Origin: Batkoa obscura
Lineage: Eukaryota; Entomophthoromycota; Entomophthoromycetes; Entomophthorales; Batkoaceae
Assembly (NCBI GenBank): GCA_030770535.1
Contig: JASVEC010000015.1
Location: 558,001-622,000, forward strand
Direction of reading: 5' to 3'
DNA length: 64,000 nucleotides
Position numbers and translations under genes: made by a program. This document shows positions 21,896-32,866 of this stretch, piece after piece. Below the pieces are notes generated by a model. The model was not told the DNA's origin, made no database searches, and was given only the letters and a program-made list of their open reading frames with translations. Each line of letters starts with the position of its first letter. Within the stretch, counting starts at the first letter, position 1.

Positions 21896-23128
21896 ATGGA
21901 AACTCAACAATCAAATGAGCAAACAATGGAAAATAACTTGCAATTAACTAATGATTTAGACTCAAATAACAACTTCAATTATTTAACTTTAATGGAACGA
22001 GGGGAAGATAATTTACCAACAATCTTACATGCCTTGAGTTTATCTTCTTTATTATCAAATGATCCCATAGTTGATTCCACCTTAAGTCTACTTACAGTTG
22101 AACAATTGAGTAGTATGGAACGAGTGCTCACTCGAGTGAAGAGAAATAAAAAGAATTCAGAAAAAAAACAAGTATTTAGTATGTCGCCAAATGGACCTTA
22201 TTCCCAAGAAGATATTGAAGAACGAGAAGAAGATAATAAAAATATTAAAGAGATTAATCATTATTTACCAGTGGTTTATATGGATAATAATATCGAATAT
22301 ATGACCTTTGTATATTCTTCAAAAGGTTGTGAACAATCTTATACAATTCGAATTGATATTGATTATCTTGAAACTCAACTGGATCAATTTCCAACCATAT
22401 TTAAAGTAAATAATTGTTTATATCCAAGAGCTTTTTGTAATCGAGAAGAATATAATGGCAATCGATGGGAATATGAGACAATGTGTAATTCAGTTGGATG
22501 GAGATTAGCTCATTTAAATTTAGATTTATTAGATGGTAAAAGAGGTTTATTACAAAGAGCGGTAGATTCATATAGAAATCGATTACCTGGATTACAAAGT
22601 AGAAGGGTAGCTAGGCAAGAAAAAATGTTAAATGGTACATTAAGAAGGAGGACTACACCAGTTACTAATTCAATACAAAAGAGTAAAGAAGGTAATGGAA
22701 ATAGTAGTAATACTGTACTTAATAAAGGTAATGAAGTGGAAGTAGATATTAATAAGATTGCATTAAGTCAAGCACAAAGTATCTTAAAAAGTTTACCAAT
22801 ACCAAACACATTACAAATTAGTTTATATTTTCAAAATACACCACACGAGTTTACAATTCAAATCGACCTTCACAAAGTGGATCTCAATGATATTTCACTT
22901 GATTTTAGGAAACAAAATGCAGTTTACCCAAGGTCTTTACCTGAAAATCAAGGGACTAAAAAAAGAAAAAAGCTACAGTTTGAAGTCCAATGCAATGAAT
23001 GGGGTTGGAAATTAGCCTATTTAAATAAAAATTTATTTAACGGGAATATTTTGTTCTTACAAAGAGCCTTAGATTGCTATAGAGAATTATTTACATTATC
23101 TCCGCCAAGGCCGTATAGACTTAAGTAA
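21896..23128 (+). CDS. Protein with two DUF8032-like domains
   Basis: 410 residues, intronless. Two copies of one domain are visible. The N-terminal copy (about 133-240) has IRIDIDYLE, NNCLYPRAF, GNRWEYE--CN--GWRLAHLN and GKRGLLQRAVDSYRNR. The C-terminal copy (about 305-398) has IQIDLHKVD, NAVYPRS, FEVQCNEWGWKLAYLN and LFLQRALDCYR. The first matches the zygomycete-type DUF8032 pattern closely; the second has lost the GNRWEYE and GKRGLLQ wording. The linker (240-290) is Arg/Lys-rich and polar, and the N-terminal 120 residues are acidic and Asn/Gln-rich. No catalytic motif is seen. Function is unknown; nuclear or nucleic-acid roles have been guessed for such proteins but nothing here proves it. 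Confidence 0.6.
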   Translation: METQQSNEQTMENNLQLTNDLDSNNNFNYLTLMERGEDNLPTILHALSLSSLLSNDPIVDSTLSLLTVEQLSSMERVLTRVKRNKKNSEKKQVFSMSPNGPYSQEDIEEREEDNKNIKEINHYLPVVYMDNNIEYMTFVYSSKGCEQSYTIRIDIDYLETQLDQFPTIFKVNNCLYPRAFCNREEYNGNRWEYETMCNSVGWRLAHLNLDLLDGKRGLLQRAVDSYRNRLPGLQSRRVARQEKMLNGTLRRRTTPVTNSIQKSKEGNGNSSNTVLNKGNEVEVDINKIALSQAQSILKSLPIPNTLQISLYFQNTPHEFTIQIDLHKVDLNDISLDFRKQNAVYPRSLPENQGTKKRKKLQFEVQCNEWGWKLAYLNKNLFNGNILFLQRALDCYRELFTLSPPRPYRLK

Positions 23129-24319
23129 AAATAGAATAGTATAAAGATGATATGGTGTAAGATGACCTCCCCCCCCAATAATTTGCATTACAAAGTTTGT
23201 TGATTGTATTATTTATAAAGTCATGCTTTTTAAAATAAGATAAGTTAATTTATTTTTTATTATATGTTTATACTTTTATTTTTTAATACATTAGTTAAAT
23301 GGTATATTAACAAAGAATCAATAGTTAGTTTTCTATCTAATTAAACAATATTATAAATTAAACTTTTCTTTTTTTTATTTAATAATAACATATTATTATT
23401 TATTGATCCTTTTTAAAATAATGCATGGGTTTAGATAGTTGATTCTATATTTTAAAAAATATCACAAGTGAGTGTTAAAAAATAACTAACAGTTTACTTT
23501 CGATATTAGCAACTGAAAGGGAGATATCAATTTATCAGTTAATAATAATTTTAGTGTAATTATAGAAACTACTATATTTATTTATTTAAATTTACGTTAA
23601 TAAATTAATAAAATAAAATAAAATTAATATTTTACAACTTAGTAAACGGTATGTATAAATACTAATATTTGTAAAATAGAATTTTATTTAAAACTTTCTG
23701 TTTATATTTGTATTAAATCTTAATAATTCAATAAATAAACCAATAATGTTACCCATGTAAAATATAATACTTACTTATAATATATACAATTCATAAATAA
23801 AGAAGATTATTCAATAATTTTATAGAAGATTCTTTGTTATTATACCAAGCCTTTATTTCAATTGTCTATTTATAAATTATTTTGATTATTAATATCTAAT
23901 AACCAAGTTTTATTGACGCATTAATATTTATAAATAAAATAGCCAAGAAAAAGCGGTTAATTGAAAACAAGATTAGTATGATGATGATTTAATACTAAAA
24001 AAACTTAATATTCATCAATGCTTTAATAAGGCAATAGCAATGTATGTATATATGTATTTACATATGTATGTATATATGTATATCGTGTATTAATAAGATA
24101 AAAATAAAAATAAAAACAAACAAAAAGGATTAAAGTGCTAATACTTCTTTATTAAAAACTATAAGCAGAGGGAGAATTAGGTGATAAAATTAAGCAATTC
24201 AACTTAATTTTATAATTATGTATAAATTATGTAAAATACGTTATCAAATACCTTTCAAATTAAACAAAAATTAAACGAAAGAGGGGAGTAGATAAAAGAG
24301 AATTAGTTTTGGTATTTGA
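23129..24319. other. Convergent spacer with short repeats
   Basis: No gene. It includes a C8 run at about 23168 and a TATG/TATA microsatellite at 24036-24085 that can fold on itself. It separates the ends of two convergent genes. Confidence 0.5.
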
Positions 24320-25219
24320 TTAACATCTAAAGTAAAGATAAAACCATCTTTCAATGGAAGAATAAAGCTTACTAGCTTTACTCTTTTTCCAACTACCCCA
24401 AAATAAATGTTGGACTCTTCCTTCATAATAAAAGCTTTCATCACCTGAAGTAAAACCAACTCTTGGTAAGAAATAAATACCATCAATAAGTTTACCTTTT
24501 TCAATATCTAATTCATAAACATCTTCTAAATTAAGATGTTCTAAGATAGCATCCGACCAAATACCAGGACCAGTCCAATCAAGGATATCGCAGTTATTCC
24601 AGCTTGTTTGATTTAACATCTTAGGTGTTATTTCTTTAATCTTATTAATTACTGACCATAAAATAGGATGTCCTTTACGACTAGCCATTGTCCATTGAAT
24701 AAATTGAATATCTCTAGCGAAACCTTCATCTCTACAGTAATAACCTACTTCAGGATCAAATTGTTCTATCGAAACAATCATATCAACGTTAGCAATACCA
24801 TCGGTCCAATTATCGATAGATCTTAAGCAAAGGGTATCAGTATCACTATAAACACCACCTTTTAAGTATAATATAATATATCGAAAATAATCCGCTTTTA
24901 AAACAGGTACAGGTAAAGATTGGAAAGCTTCATAGATATCAGCAGGCATATATTCTTTAACTATGGCATCAATTTCAGCATCATTATAAATTTTATATTC
25001 ATAAGTTGGGTTCTTTTCCGTCCACATCTTGATCACTTTAGGATATACATGGTCAATGGATTTAGCTGTCATATGGATATAACTTGGTATAGTTTCATAT
25101 TCGACGGTAGGATATTCTTGTTCATATACATGACAAAGTCGATTGGAATTGGAGGCGTAGATTGAGATCAAGGTAATAGTTAGTACTAAAAATACGATTA
25201 CCCTTTTAAAATATCTCAT
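24320..25219 (-). CDS. GT32 (OCH1-like) glycosyltransferase, intronless
   Basis: 299 residues. A hydrophobic anchor near the N-terminus (about 7-21) indicates a type II Golgi protein. The catalytic part begins at IPSYIHMTAKS (about 44), with WTEKNPTYEYKIYND, VLKADYFRYIILYLKGGVY and the metal-binding DTD at 126-128. DWTGPGIWSDAILEHL and LFWGSWK are the family's C-terminal blocks. It belongs to the intronless subtype with the gene at 37138-38142, sharing MTAKS and YSDTDT wording that the intron-bearing pair lacks. It likely adds a sugar to a Golgi glycan; donor and acceptor are not readable. The C-terminal 20 residues are aromatic-rich and lie outside the conserved fold. Confidence 0.85.
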   Translation of the reverse strand: MRYFKRVIVFLVLTITLISIYASNSNRLCHVYEQEYPTVEYETIPSYIHMTAKSIDHVYPKVIKMWTEKNPTYEYKIYNDAEIDAIVKEYMPADIYEAFQSLPVPVLKADYFRYIILYLKGGVYSDTDTLCLRSIDNWTDGIANVDMIVSIEQFDPEVGYYCRDEGFARDIQFIQWTMASRKGHPILWSVINKIKEITPKMLNQTSWNNCDILDWTGPGIWSDAILEHLNLEDVYELDIEKGKLIDGIYFLPRVGFTSGDESFYYEGRVQHLFWGSWKKSKASKLYSSIERWFYLYFRC

Positions 25220-27595
25220 ATTGATATATTTTTATATATTGATGTTGAATTAAAAAGAAAATTAATAACTCAAAGTTCAATGAATTTTATTTATACCTTT
25301 TTTTAAAGCTAGACTAAATCTATTGTTTTGAAGCTTTTTTACTATTTTAACAATATTTTGATTTTATTGAGTTGTTTATTTGATAAGGTTGATAATTTAT
25401 ACTTGAATAAGATAAGATGTTTGAACTGTGGCAACTTTAAGCATTGATATAAACCAATCAAAGTTCAACTTTAAGCCAATTTATCAACATTTAAGTTTAA
25501 TCAACGAATCATTCTTCTTGATTAAAATCTTGGGGGGGAATTGTAGTCCTTGAATCAACCAATAAAAAGTATCAATGCCTTTGTCCAACCCCCTTGAAAG
25601 CAACCAATCACTTCTTGTACTTACTATTAATTCTTGAAAATTAATTCAATTTCCTTAAACCTTAAATGAAATTCTAATAAATAATGCTTTTGATTACTAT
25701 CTTTAGTTAATGTTCTATTTTGTTTCTTACTTAACTGCACCAACCCATAGTTCTTAGTTCCCCTTTTTTAACCTTTCAGCTCATTTTTGGTAATTTCATT
25801 AATATTTTTCTTCAAGTATATTTTTATTTCTCCATTACCTTGACAGAATCTTACTTTGTATATTATATTTTTGTTTTTTTGAATGTTAAATTGAATTCAT
25901 ATTACATTTTTTAATCTTAAAATGAGCTATTAAAATAATCGCATAAGTTTGATTTATAATAATGTTTTATAGCAATTAAATCATTTAAAAATTATATTTT
26001 ATTATGTTATTATACATTAATGTTACTCTATTAGATTCACAAATTTAAACTTGATAATCTGATTGATTTTTCATATTGAATTTAACTAATACTAATAGCT
26101 AATATAATAACTAAAATAATATATCACTTATTTATACAATAGCTGTATATCATTCTATGATATCATCTATTGCTTATCTGGATATAGTTCCTTTTTATTA
26201 TAGAATCCCTTTTAATTAATTGTCAACATGCATTAGTATAAGTATTAGTATTATTGATTTAAATTGTTTATACATTTCACATTAAATAAATTTATAATGA
26301 ATTTAAACAATACTAAAAGTAAACTAAGCTTTAATAAATTCTGGATTTTAATTAACGTTTAGAGTTATTTAATAACCCCTACAAAGTTATATTAGACTAC
26401 TATATTGTTTATATAACTAAAAGCATTAATAGAACATAAAAACATATCACACGATAAATTAAAATTTTACTTTCATATTTAGCAACCAATTGTTTGTGTT
26501 CAAACTTTAGCCCGAGATTTTTATCAGATACCGAAACGTTAATTAATTAGAGTCCAATTAGATATTAATTTAATAAATGAAAGTTTCATTTTTACCAAGT
26601 TACTAATTTATTATATTCTAATTTTGCCGATCCCTTAATAGTATTCTTTTTTTCAAATAAATTTATATACATTAGTCAACCAAAAACCTTTTTCTTTTTC
26701 TTACATTTTAATTTTTATTTCAATATTGTAAATCAACATTATCTAAATTTATATCATTAAATTACAAATTATTCTATTTGATATATTCAATTGTACAAGA
26801 AATACCCTAATTTTTTATTAAAGAATATCTTGAAAAAACCGAGATTCTTAACAGTGGTTGAAGTGTGGGTAAAAAAGTACCTTAAGTTTTTTTTAAACAG
26901 TTCACTGGAATAGCGACATTAAACTTTTTAAGTGTTTTTTCTGGTAAAAAAGGCTTTCTAGTGGGTAGGATTTTGAAACTAGTCAAAGAGTACAGTTTTT
27001 GTAGGTTTATTTAATAGCATATTGTGTTGTACAGGTAATAGTAAGTATAATTAATTCTTAATACTATTCCAAATGTTACTTAGAGTGTTGTTTATTTATT
27101 GATTTTAAATTTACTCAAAAAATTCGCAATTTAGTGGGATTTGCATTAAACTAAATAAGATTCTTCTGTCTTTTAATCTGACTATCTTTTTTGGTAGAAA
27201 ATGTACAAGTATTTTTATAATTCTCACTCATTTAATAGATTATTTATAATTTAATTGAATTTATAAATTGATTTTTTATCTTAACTTCTTAAGTAATATT
27301 TTAAAGTTTTAAATTTTATTCCCACTCAATAAAAAGTAGTTCAAGATATTTGACTGGGTGAAAATTTTTTACAAAAATTTTCAGATTTTAACTAGAAGTT
27401 ACTATAAAAAGTTGACAAATAGTTAAAATCACATTTTACTTAGAAATGACCAATTTCTAGCAAATAACATGAAAATCCTAATGATGTGTCATTAGCTAAT
27501 TTACTTTACCAAGCGTCATTGAAAAAGCATTTGAATTCCAAATGGCTATCTATGATTGGCTCTAGTTGTAAACCAGCTCTAAGCAAACATAAAAG
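25220..27595. other. Divergent intergenic region
   Basis: About 2.4 kb between the divergent GT32 and RRM genes. It contains a G7 run at about 25533 and long A/T tracts. No coding or repeat feature was recognised, and no MITE copy is present, which is unusual for a gap this size in this window. Confidence 0.4.
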
Positions 27596-27603
27596 TATAA
27601 AAA
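27596..27603 (+). promoter_or_regulatory. TATA box of the RRM-RGG-RRM gene
   Basis: TATAAAAA lies 160 bp upstream of the ATG at 27756 and is followed by a purine-rich stretch. It implies a 5' leader of about 130 nt containing no upstream ATG that would change the start call. Confidence 0.5.
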
Positions 27604-27755
27604 GAGAAGGAAAAGAAACTGAAGCTACTAAAACACATCCATCAAAAAACACTAACAAATAATTATTGAGCCACTATCACTCGCTCCACACTTGTAAGTC
27701 CCACACAATATTGCCCCACAAATTTCATCAAATCCAGCGATTTAAACAAAAAAAA

Positions 27756-28675
27756 ATGACAACCGAACAACCCATTAAATCTGAAGTGGAAGTTAAAGAC
27801 GAGTTCCCACATAAAATCTTTGTTGGTAACTTAGTAAACGACCAAAAAGAAGAAGAATTGAATGCTCTTTTTGAACCTTATGGAAAGATGTAAGGGTTCT
27901 TTTATCTCTTTTATTAAATAAGCTTATTTATATTCTTTATTTTAGTGTACAAACTCTTCTTTATTTAAAAAAGAGATCCAACTATGCTTTTATTTCTTTT
28001 GAAACTTTAGAACAAGCTGAAAAAGCTGCTAAAGAAGGTAACGGTAAAGACCTTAATGGTAATTCTATTAAAGTAGAAATTGCTCGTCCAAAAGCTCCAC
28101 GTCGTCGCCCAAAGGCACGTAAACCACGTGCCAAGGGACCACGTAAACCAAAGGCTAAGAAAGAAGGTAGTGAAGAAGAAACCAAAGAAGGTGAAGATAA
28201 ACCTAAAGAAACCAGTAACGGTACTGCTGTCAAAGAAGAAAATAACAGTTCTACTAAAGAAGAAAAGAGTGAAGATACCGATAAAAAGGGTAAAAACTCT
28301 AGTAAAGGACCTCGTCGTGGTAGAGGTGGTTTCAGAGGCCGTGGTCGTGGTGGTCGTGCCCATAAATCAGCTAAACCAACTGGGGAACCTAACCCAACCA
28401 CCTTATTTGTAGCCAACCTTCCATTTTCACTTAGCGATGAAGGACTTCGACAGGTATTTGAGTCCTTTGATGTCGTTTCAGCTCATGTTGTACGCCGTAG
28501 TGCCACTGGTCATAGCAAAGGGTTTGGATTTGTTGAGTTAAAGTCTAATGAAGAACAACAAAGAGTTCTTAGAGAGATTGGAGAAGTTGAAATTAATACT
28601 CGAATTCTTAATATTTCGGTTGCCCACTCTGAACCTTACGTTCCACCTTCAACTGAAGAAGAGAAAAGTGCTTAA
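27756..28675 (+). CDS. RRM-RGG-RRM RNA-binding protein, Sbp1-like
   Basis: Exons 27756-27889 and 27946-28675, joined across a 56-bp GTAAGG...TTTTAG intron, encode 287 residues. RRM1 is at about 19-92 (RNP2 IFVGNL, RNP1-like RSNYAFISF). The linker has a basic PRRRPKARKPR segment, an acidic/Lys-rich stretch and an RGG block at 167-182. RRM2 is at 197-275 (RNP2 LFVANL, RNP1 KGFGFVEL). This order and length match yeast Sbp1, which binds mRNA and eIF4G through its RGG region and represses translation. The start at 27756 is preferred over the in-frame TTG at 27666 because it is the first ATG and begins an A-rich context. Codon use is visibly more biased (GGT, CGT, AAG, ACC) than in the neighbours, as for a highly expressed gene. 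The open frames on the other strand at 27982-28416 are shadows. Confidence 0.8.
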
Positions 28676-28950
28676 ATATATGAATATCAATGAAAAATGA
28701 TTTATGACTCTCCATACTTATTGAATTATAACTTTACTTATTTTTTAAATAAAAAATAAATGGAATTTCTTTTAATTGTTATTGTTTATTTAAAGTACTA
28801 TAATTTAATTTTTTATATCAAATTTTAACCTTTTTAATCATCTTCAATTATTTTTAATGCTTGTTAAATAAACTTCGATTTAACTAAGCATTTTATTAAT
28901 AAAAATTTAATTCAAAATCATTGAGATTTTTTTATTTTTTTAAAAAAAAG

Positions 28951-30097
28951 ATGACTAACGAAAAAGCAGCTACAGAAAATATCTCAAAATGTCCAATTGA
29001 TCATACAGATCAAAGTAAACAAGAATGGATGGAATTAATGAAGATAGAAGAATCAAGAAAGAAAAGTAGTAATAAAGAAGAAGTAAAAGAAGGAGAAGTA
29101 AAAAAATGTCCAATAGAACATACTTCCGAAAGTTCACAAAAATGGGTCAATATGTTAAAAAAAGAAGAAAATTTAGAAATATCCTCACCCAAAGACATAC
29201 AAGAATTAAATCCAAGAAATAATATGTATTATTCATCTACTCTCAATCATTCCTCTACTTCTGCTATTTCTAATTTAAAACAAGAACGAGAAATCAGTAG
29301 CATCCCAAAAACGGATACTGAAGAAGGAGAAAGTAATTGGGTTTATCCAAGTGAACAAATGTTTTATAATGCAATGAAAAGAAAGTCTTGGAAGGCTAAT
29401 GAAGAAGATATGAAAGTGATTGTTCCAATTCATAACCTCATCAATGAAAGAGCTTGGAAGTTAGTGATGGAATATGAAAGAAAATATAAAAGGTAAGGTA
29501 TTTCTATTAGTATTTGTTTATTAATAATAGTAATGATATTAAATAATGAATGAATGAAAAGGGGCTATTGAATTAGTTTATTAATATTGAACTTCTAATT
29601 TTCAATTTTTATTAGTGTTTGTGATACACCAAAATTAGATCGATTTGAAGGTAACCCAAATAAAATTAGTCCAAAAGCAAGGGTTATGAGTTGGCTAGGG
29701 TAAGTTAATTAGAAGAATATTTTAATAATATTGAGGATATTTTTTTTGGTTTCATTACTTTTCTATTTTTTAAGAGTTATTCAAGTGAAAAGATTGTTAG
29801 TGAAATTCTCAAACAAAAAATACATTCTTATATATATTAGTTATTTACATAAAATATATAATATTTATTTTATTTAGTTATAGTCTTCCTTTCGATCGTC
29901 ACGATTGGTATGTCAATAGATGTGGTAAAGAAGTTCATTATGTCATTGATTTTTATAGTGGAAAAAAACAAGAGAATAGTAGCAATAATAATAATAAGGA
30001 CAGTAGGAGTGAATTACCTTCATTTTATATCGATGCACGACCAGCATTAGATTCATTTAATAATTTAAAAGATAGAGTATTAAATTGGTTATTTTAA
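28951..30097 (+). CDS. CYC3: Cytochrome c heme lyase (holocytochrome c synthase)
   Basis: Exons 28951-29492, 29616-29699 and 29878-30097 give 281 residues with matching phases. The N-terminal half has two heme-regulatory type Cys-Pro motifs, KCPIDH (Cys14) and KCPIEH (Cys53), spaced by charged linkers. The lyase core then follows: [60 protein letters not shown] and RCG, and a final DFYSG...[10 protein letters not shown]. The enzyme attaches heme covalently to cytochrome c (or c1) in the mitochondrial intermembrane space. The ATG at 28951 is preferred over an in-frame TTG at 28921. Intron 2 (29700-29877) holds a complete MITE. The stop lies only 85 bp from the stop of the convergent PAP2 gene. 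Confidence 0.9.
29729..29834 (+). mobile_element. TA-target MITE inside an intron, + orientation
   Basis: Left end TATTGAGGATATTTTTTTTG, body CTATTTTTTAAGAGTTATTC and AGTGAAAAGATTGTTAGTGA, right end AATACATTCTTATATA. It lies wholly within intron 2 of the heme lyase gene, sense to transcription. Its sequence is more diverged than many copies here. Confidence 0.8.
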
Positions 30098-30181
30098 AAA
30101 AGATTTTAATATTAAAAATAAAATAATATCAATTCTATTTAATATTTAATTAATTATAGCTTAACATTTATTTATTTTTAA

Positions 30182-31354
30182 TTAATTTGGTAATGGTACT
30201 AACTCATTTTGAAATAAACTTGGATCACTATTACTTAAACTATTGTTAGTATTATAATAAACTAATGGGTTGGAATACCATGGAAAATAAAACTGATAAG
30301 AAAACACGCTACAGATTATACCTATAAATAGAAATAAAATAAATAGAAATAAAATAAATAGAAATATAATAATAATATAATAATAATATAATAATCTCTA
30401 TTTTAACTTACCCATAATCATACCAAATAAAATATCTGTAAAATGATGACGATAATCAGTTACTCTTGATATCATTATAAAACTAGCTGTTAAAATAGGT
30501 AATAAACAAGGATATAATTTATAAACTTTGTTATAAGTTTGTTGTTGATTATTATTAAATAGCAATTTGTATAAATAAATGGATAAATAAAATAAACCTG
30601 AAAAAGAAGCTGAATAAAAAAGAATAAAAATAAAAATCAATAATTAAATTAATTGAATTAATATAAAAACTTACTTGATGTATGTCCTGAATAAAAACTC
30701 TGCATACCTGCTCTTAATAGTTTTAGATTGCTTTGTTGACATATTGATATTGTATATAATGTTAATAAAGTTTGTTCTTTAATTAATTCTAAATTAGGAT
30801 CACATCGAGATAAAAAATCAGGTCTTAATCGACTAGCTAAATTCTATAGAAAAGTAAAAAGTTGGAATGAGTTAGTACTAGATAGTAAAAAGAAGATAAA
30901 CTTACTTTAATTACATGTGTAATTAAATAGTTAACAGAGATTGATAAAAATAAACCTAATAATTTATTTGGTTATATTATTTTTTAATATAAGATATTAT
31001 TATTATTATTATTATTATTCTATTTACCTAAACAACCTAAATGGATATAATTCCAATCTTTTTTAATTAAACGAGTAGTTATTATTATTATTAATGGAAA
31101 TAATAAAGAAGTTAACTAAATAAAATGAGCATAAATAAAGATATTTTAATTTATTAACTTACCCACAACCATAAATTAGATACTGTTTCTTGTTGTGTCA
31201 TCGGATATTTTATATTATTATCATTAATATTGAATACTTGTTGTAAATTAGGAGAATAAAAAATATCAAAGATTTTAGCGATTATTATAAATAAACCACA
31301 TAAAAACCAATCTAATAAATAATAAAAATATTGTTTTTGAAATTGAAATTTCAT
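30182..31354 (-). CDS. PAP2-family lipid phosphate phosphatase
   Basis: Six exons on the minus strand: 31163-31354, 31028-31115, 30906-30955, 30675-30843, 30412-30609 and 30182-30321. The frame is continuous for 278 residues. The three PAP2 motifs are present across exon joins: K110-x6-RP (K110, R117-P118), then F-YSGH with His164, then SRVTDYRHHFTD with R215, H221 and D225. Several hydrophobic segments give the usual six-helix layout. Such enzymes (Dpp1/Lpp1 type) remove phosphate from phosphatidate and related lipids in internal or vacuolar membranes. Motif 2 is YSGH instead of the usual PSGH. The C-terminal 25 residues are Asn/Ser-rich. Introns are 47 to 90 bp. Intron 5 (30322-30411) is almost entirely AAATAGAAAT/AATAATAT microsatellite. 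Confidence 0.85.
30322..30411. repeat. A/T microsatellite filling PAP2 intron 5
   Basis: Direct repeats of AAATAGAAATAA-type units pass into AATAATAT units over most of this 90-bp intron. The splice ends remain intact. Confidence 0.6.
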
Positions 31355-31787
31355 AATTAAATTGATATAAGAAATGAAGAAATAGAATTCAAGTGATTTG
31401 TTTTTTCAGTGATCTTGATTAGGAAATTAATTGCAAAAGTTTAAAGTTCAATTTTAATTTTATTAAATAATAAATAATAATACTTCATATACTATATAAT
31501 CTTTAATTTTATTTAATTTGATGAAAATAAAATAAAAATAAAATAAAAATAAAAACAAAGGTAAATTAAATAAAAATATATTTTTTATTAATCATTTATG
31601 ACTTTATATTCAACATTCCCAAAGACAATATTAATAAATGAAATCCATCAATTGAATATTGAATTCTAAAATTAAAACTATTATTTTCCTTTTAACATAA
31701 TATAATATCAATAATTATTCTAACTTATCAAATTCTTATTATTTAACTATTAATTAATATTTATTCTATCCTCATCATTAATACTAT
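31355..31787. other. Spacer upstream of PAP2, with A-rich microsatellite
   Basis: Contains AAAATAAAATAAA-type repeats at about 31527-31560. No gene or repeat family was recognised. Confidence 0.4.
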
Positions 31788-31892
31788 TATATGGGGATGT
31801 ATTTTTTTGCTTAAGGATTTTACTAATAACTTTTCTACTCAAATAGTGCTTAAAAATGGAAAAGTAATGAAACTGAAAAAACATCCCCATAT
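31788..31892 (-). mobile_element. TA-target MITE, - orientation, near-intact
   Basis: TATATGGGGATGTATTTTTT at the left and AAAAAACATCCCCATAT at the right. It ends only about 25 bp from the stop codon of the adjacent GT32 gene, so it probably forms part of that gene's 3' end. Confidence 0.85.
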
Positions 31893-31917
31893 CTTTTTAC
31901 TGTAACTTAAAAATTAA

Positions 31918-32866
31918 CTACTCTTTTGTATAAATTAGGCTGTTTTTCTTCTTCCAAGAACCTGAAAATAAATGTAAAACTTTACCAGGATAATGAATAT
32001 AATGCCCTTTATAATCTGAACAAAATCCAGTTAAAGGAAGAACATAAACCCCATTGATTAATCTAGGACTTAAAATATTTAATTCTCTTTTATCCCTTAC
32101 ATTCAAATATTCTAATACTGCATCTGACCAAATACCAGGTCCAGTCCAATTCATAATATCACAATAAGTCCATGTTTGTTTTTTTAACATAATTGAAGTC
32201 ATTTTTTGAACCTTATTGATTACTGATAATAAAATTGGATGTCCTTTACAACTGGCTATAGTCCATTGAATAAATTGTACATCTCTACCGAAACCTTGTT
32301 GATTACATTTATAATATTTATTAGGTCGATAATTTTCTAGCCCAACGATCATTTCAATTCCTTGATTATTATCATTCCATAAATCAATACTTTGCTTACA
32401 TATTGTATCTGAGTCTGTATAAATACCACCATTTAAATATAATTGAATATATCGAAAATAATCTGCTTTTAATATTTTTAACGGCAAAGAATTAAATGCT
32501 TCATAAATTTCTTTAGACATATGTTGCTTAACTATATCATCGACTTTATTGTCTTCATAGACCGTAAAATTATAACCTGGATTTTTAATAGTCCAACTAC
32601 TTTGCACTTTTTCTGATATTACTGTACTTGGTTTTTTGATTGTAAATATAACTTTTGGGATTTCTTTAGTTCCTAAGATTTTTCTCTCTATTATTATTAT
32701 TATTATTAAATATTAAATAAATAAAAAACAACTTACTTAAATTACCAATATTTTCTGGACGAATATCTAAATAAATCCCTAATTCTAATAAAAATAAGAA
32801 TAATAAAAAACCAAACAATAATAATTCAATGTTTTTAGAATTCAAAATCCTTTTTATATATCTCAT
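31918..32866 (-). CDS. GT32 (OCH1-like) glycosyltransferase, two exons
   Basis: Exons 32737-32866 and 31918-32672 on the minus strand, joined across a 64-bp GTAAGT...CTTAG intron, encode 294 residues. Exon 1 has the signal anchor (hydrophobic run at about 14-30). Exon 2 begins TKEIPKVIFTIKKP, then SSWTIKNPGYNFTVYEDNKV, KILKADYFRYIQLYLNGGIY, the DSD metal motif, and LFSGSWK at the end. Long stretches are nearly identical to the gene at 11126-12066, and the intron falls at the same TTA-A/GTAAGT position and phase. Two weaker AG sites within the TTA-rich intron would give a stop, so the CTTAG acceptor is chosen. A MITE lies directly behind the stop codon. Confidence 0.8.

Noticed and set aside
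24036-24085. Apparent palindrome of TATG/CATA units
   Set aside because: A simple microsatellite that folds because of its composition; no evidence of a regulatory or terminator role.
28080-28412. 110-codon plus-strand frame in the RRM gene
   Set aside because: A +1 shadow of the same basic linker, with no domain of its own.
27982-28416. 144- and 118-codon minus-strand frames
   Set aside because: Antisense shadows of the Arg/Lys-rich linker of the RRM protein; the plus-strand frame has conserved RRM motifs on both sides.
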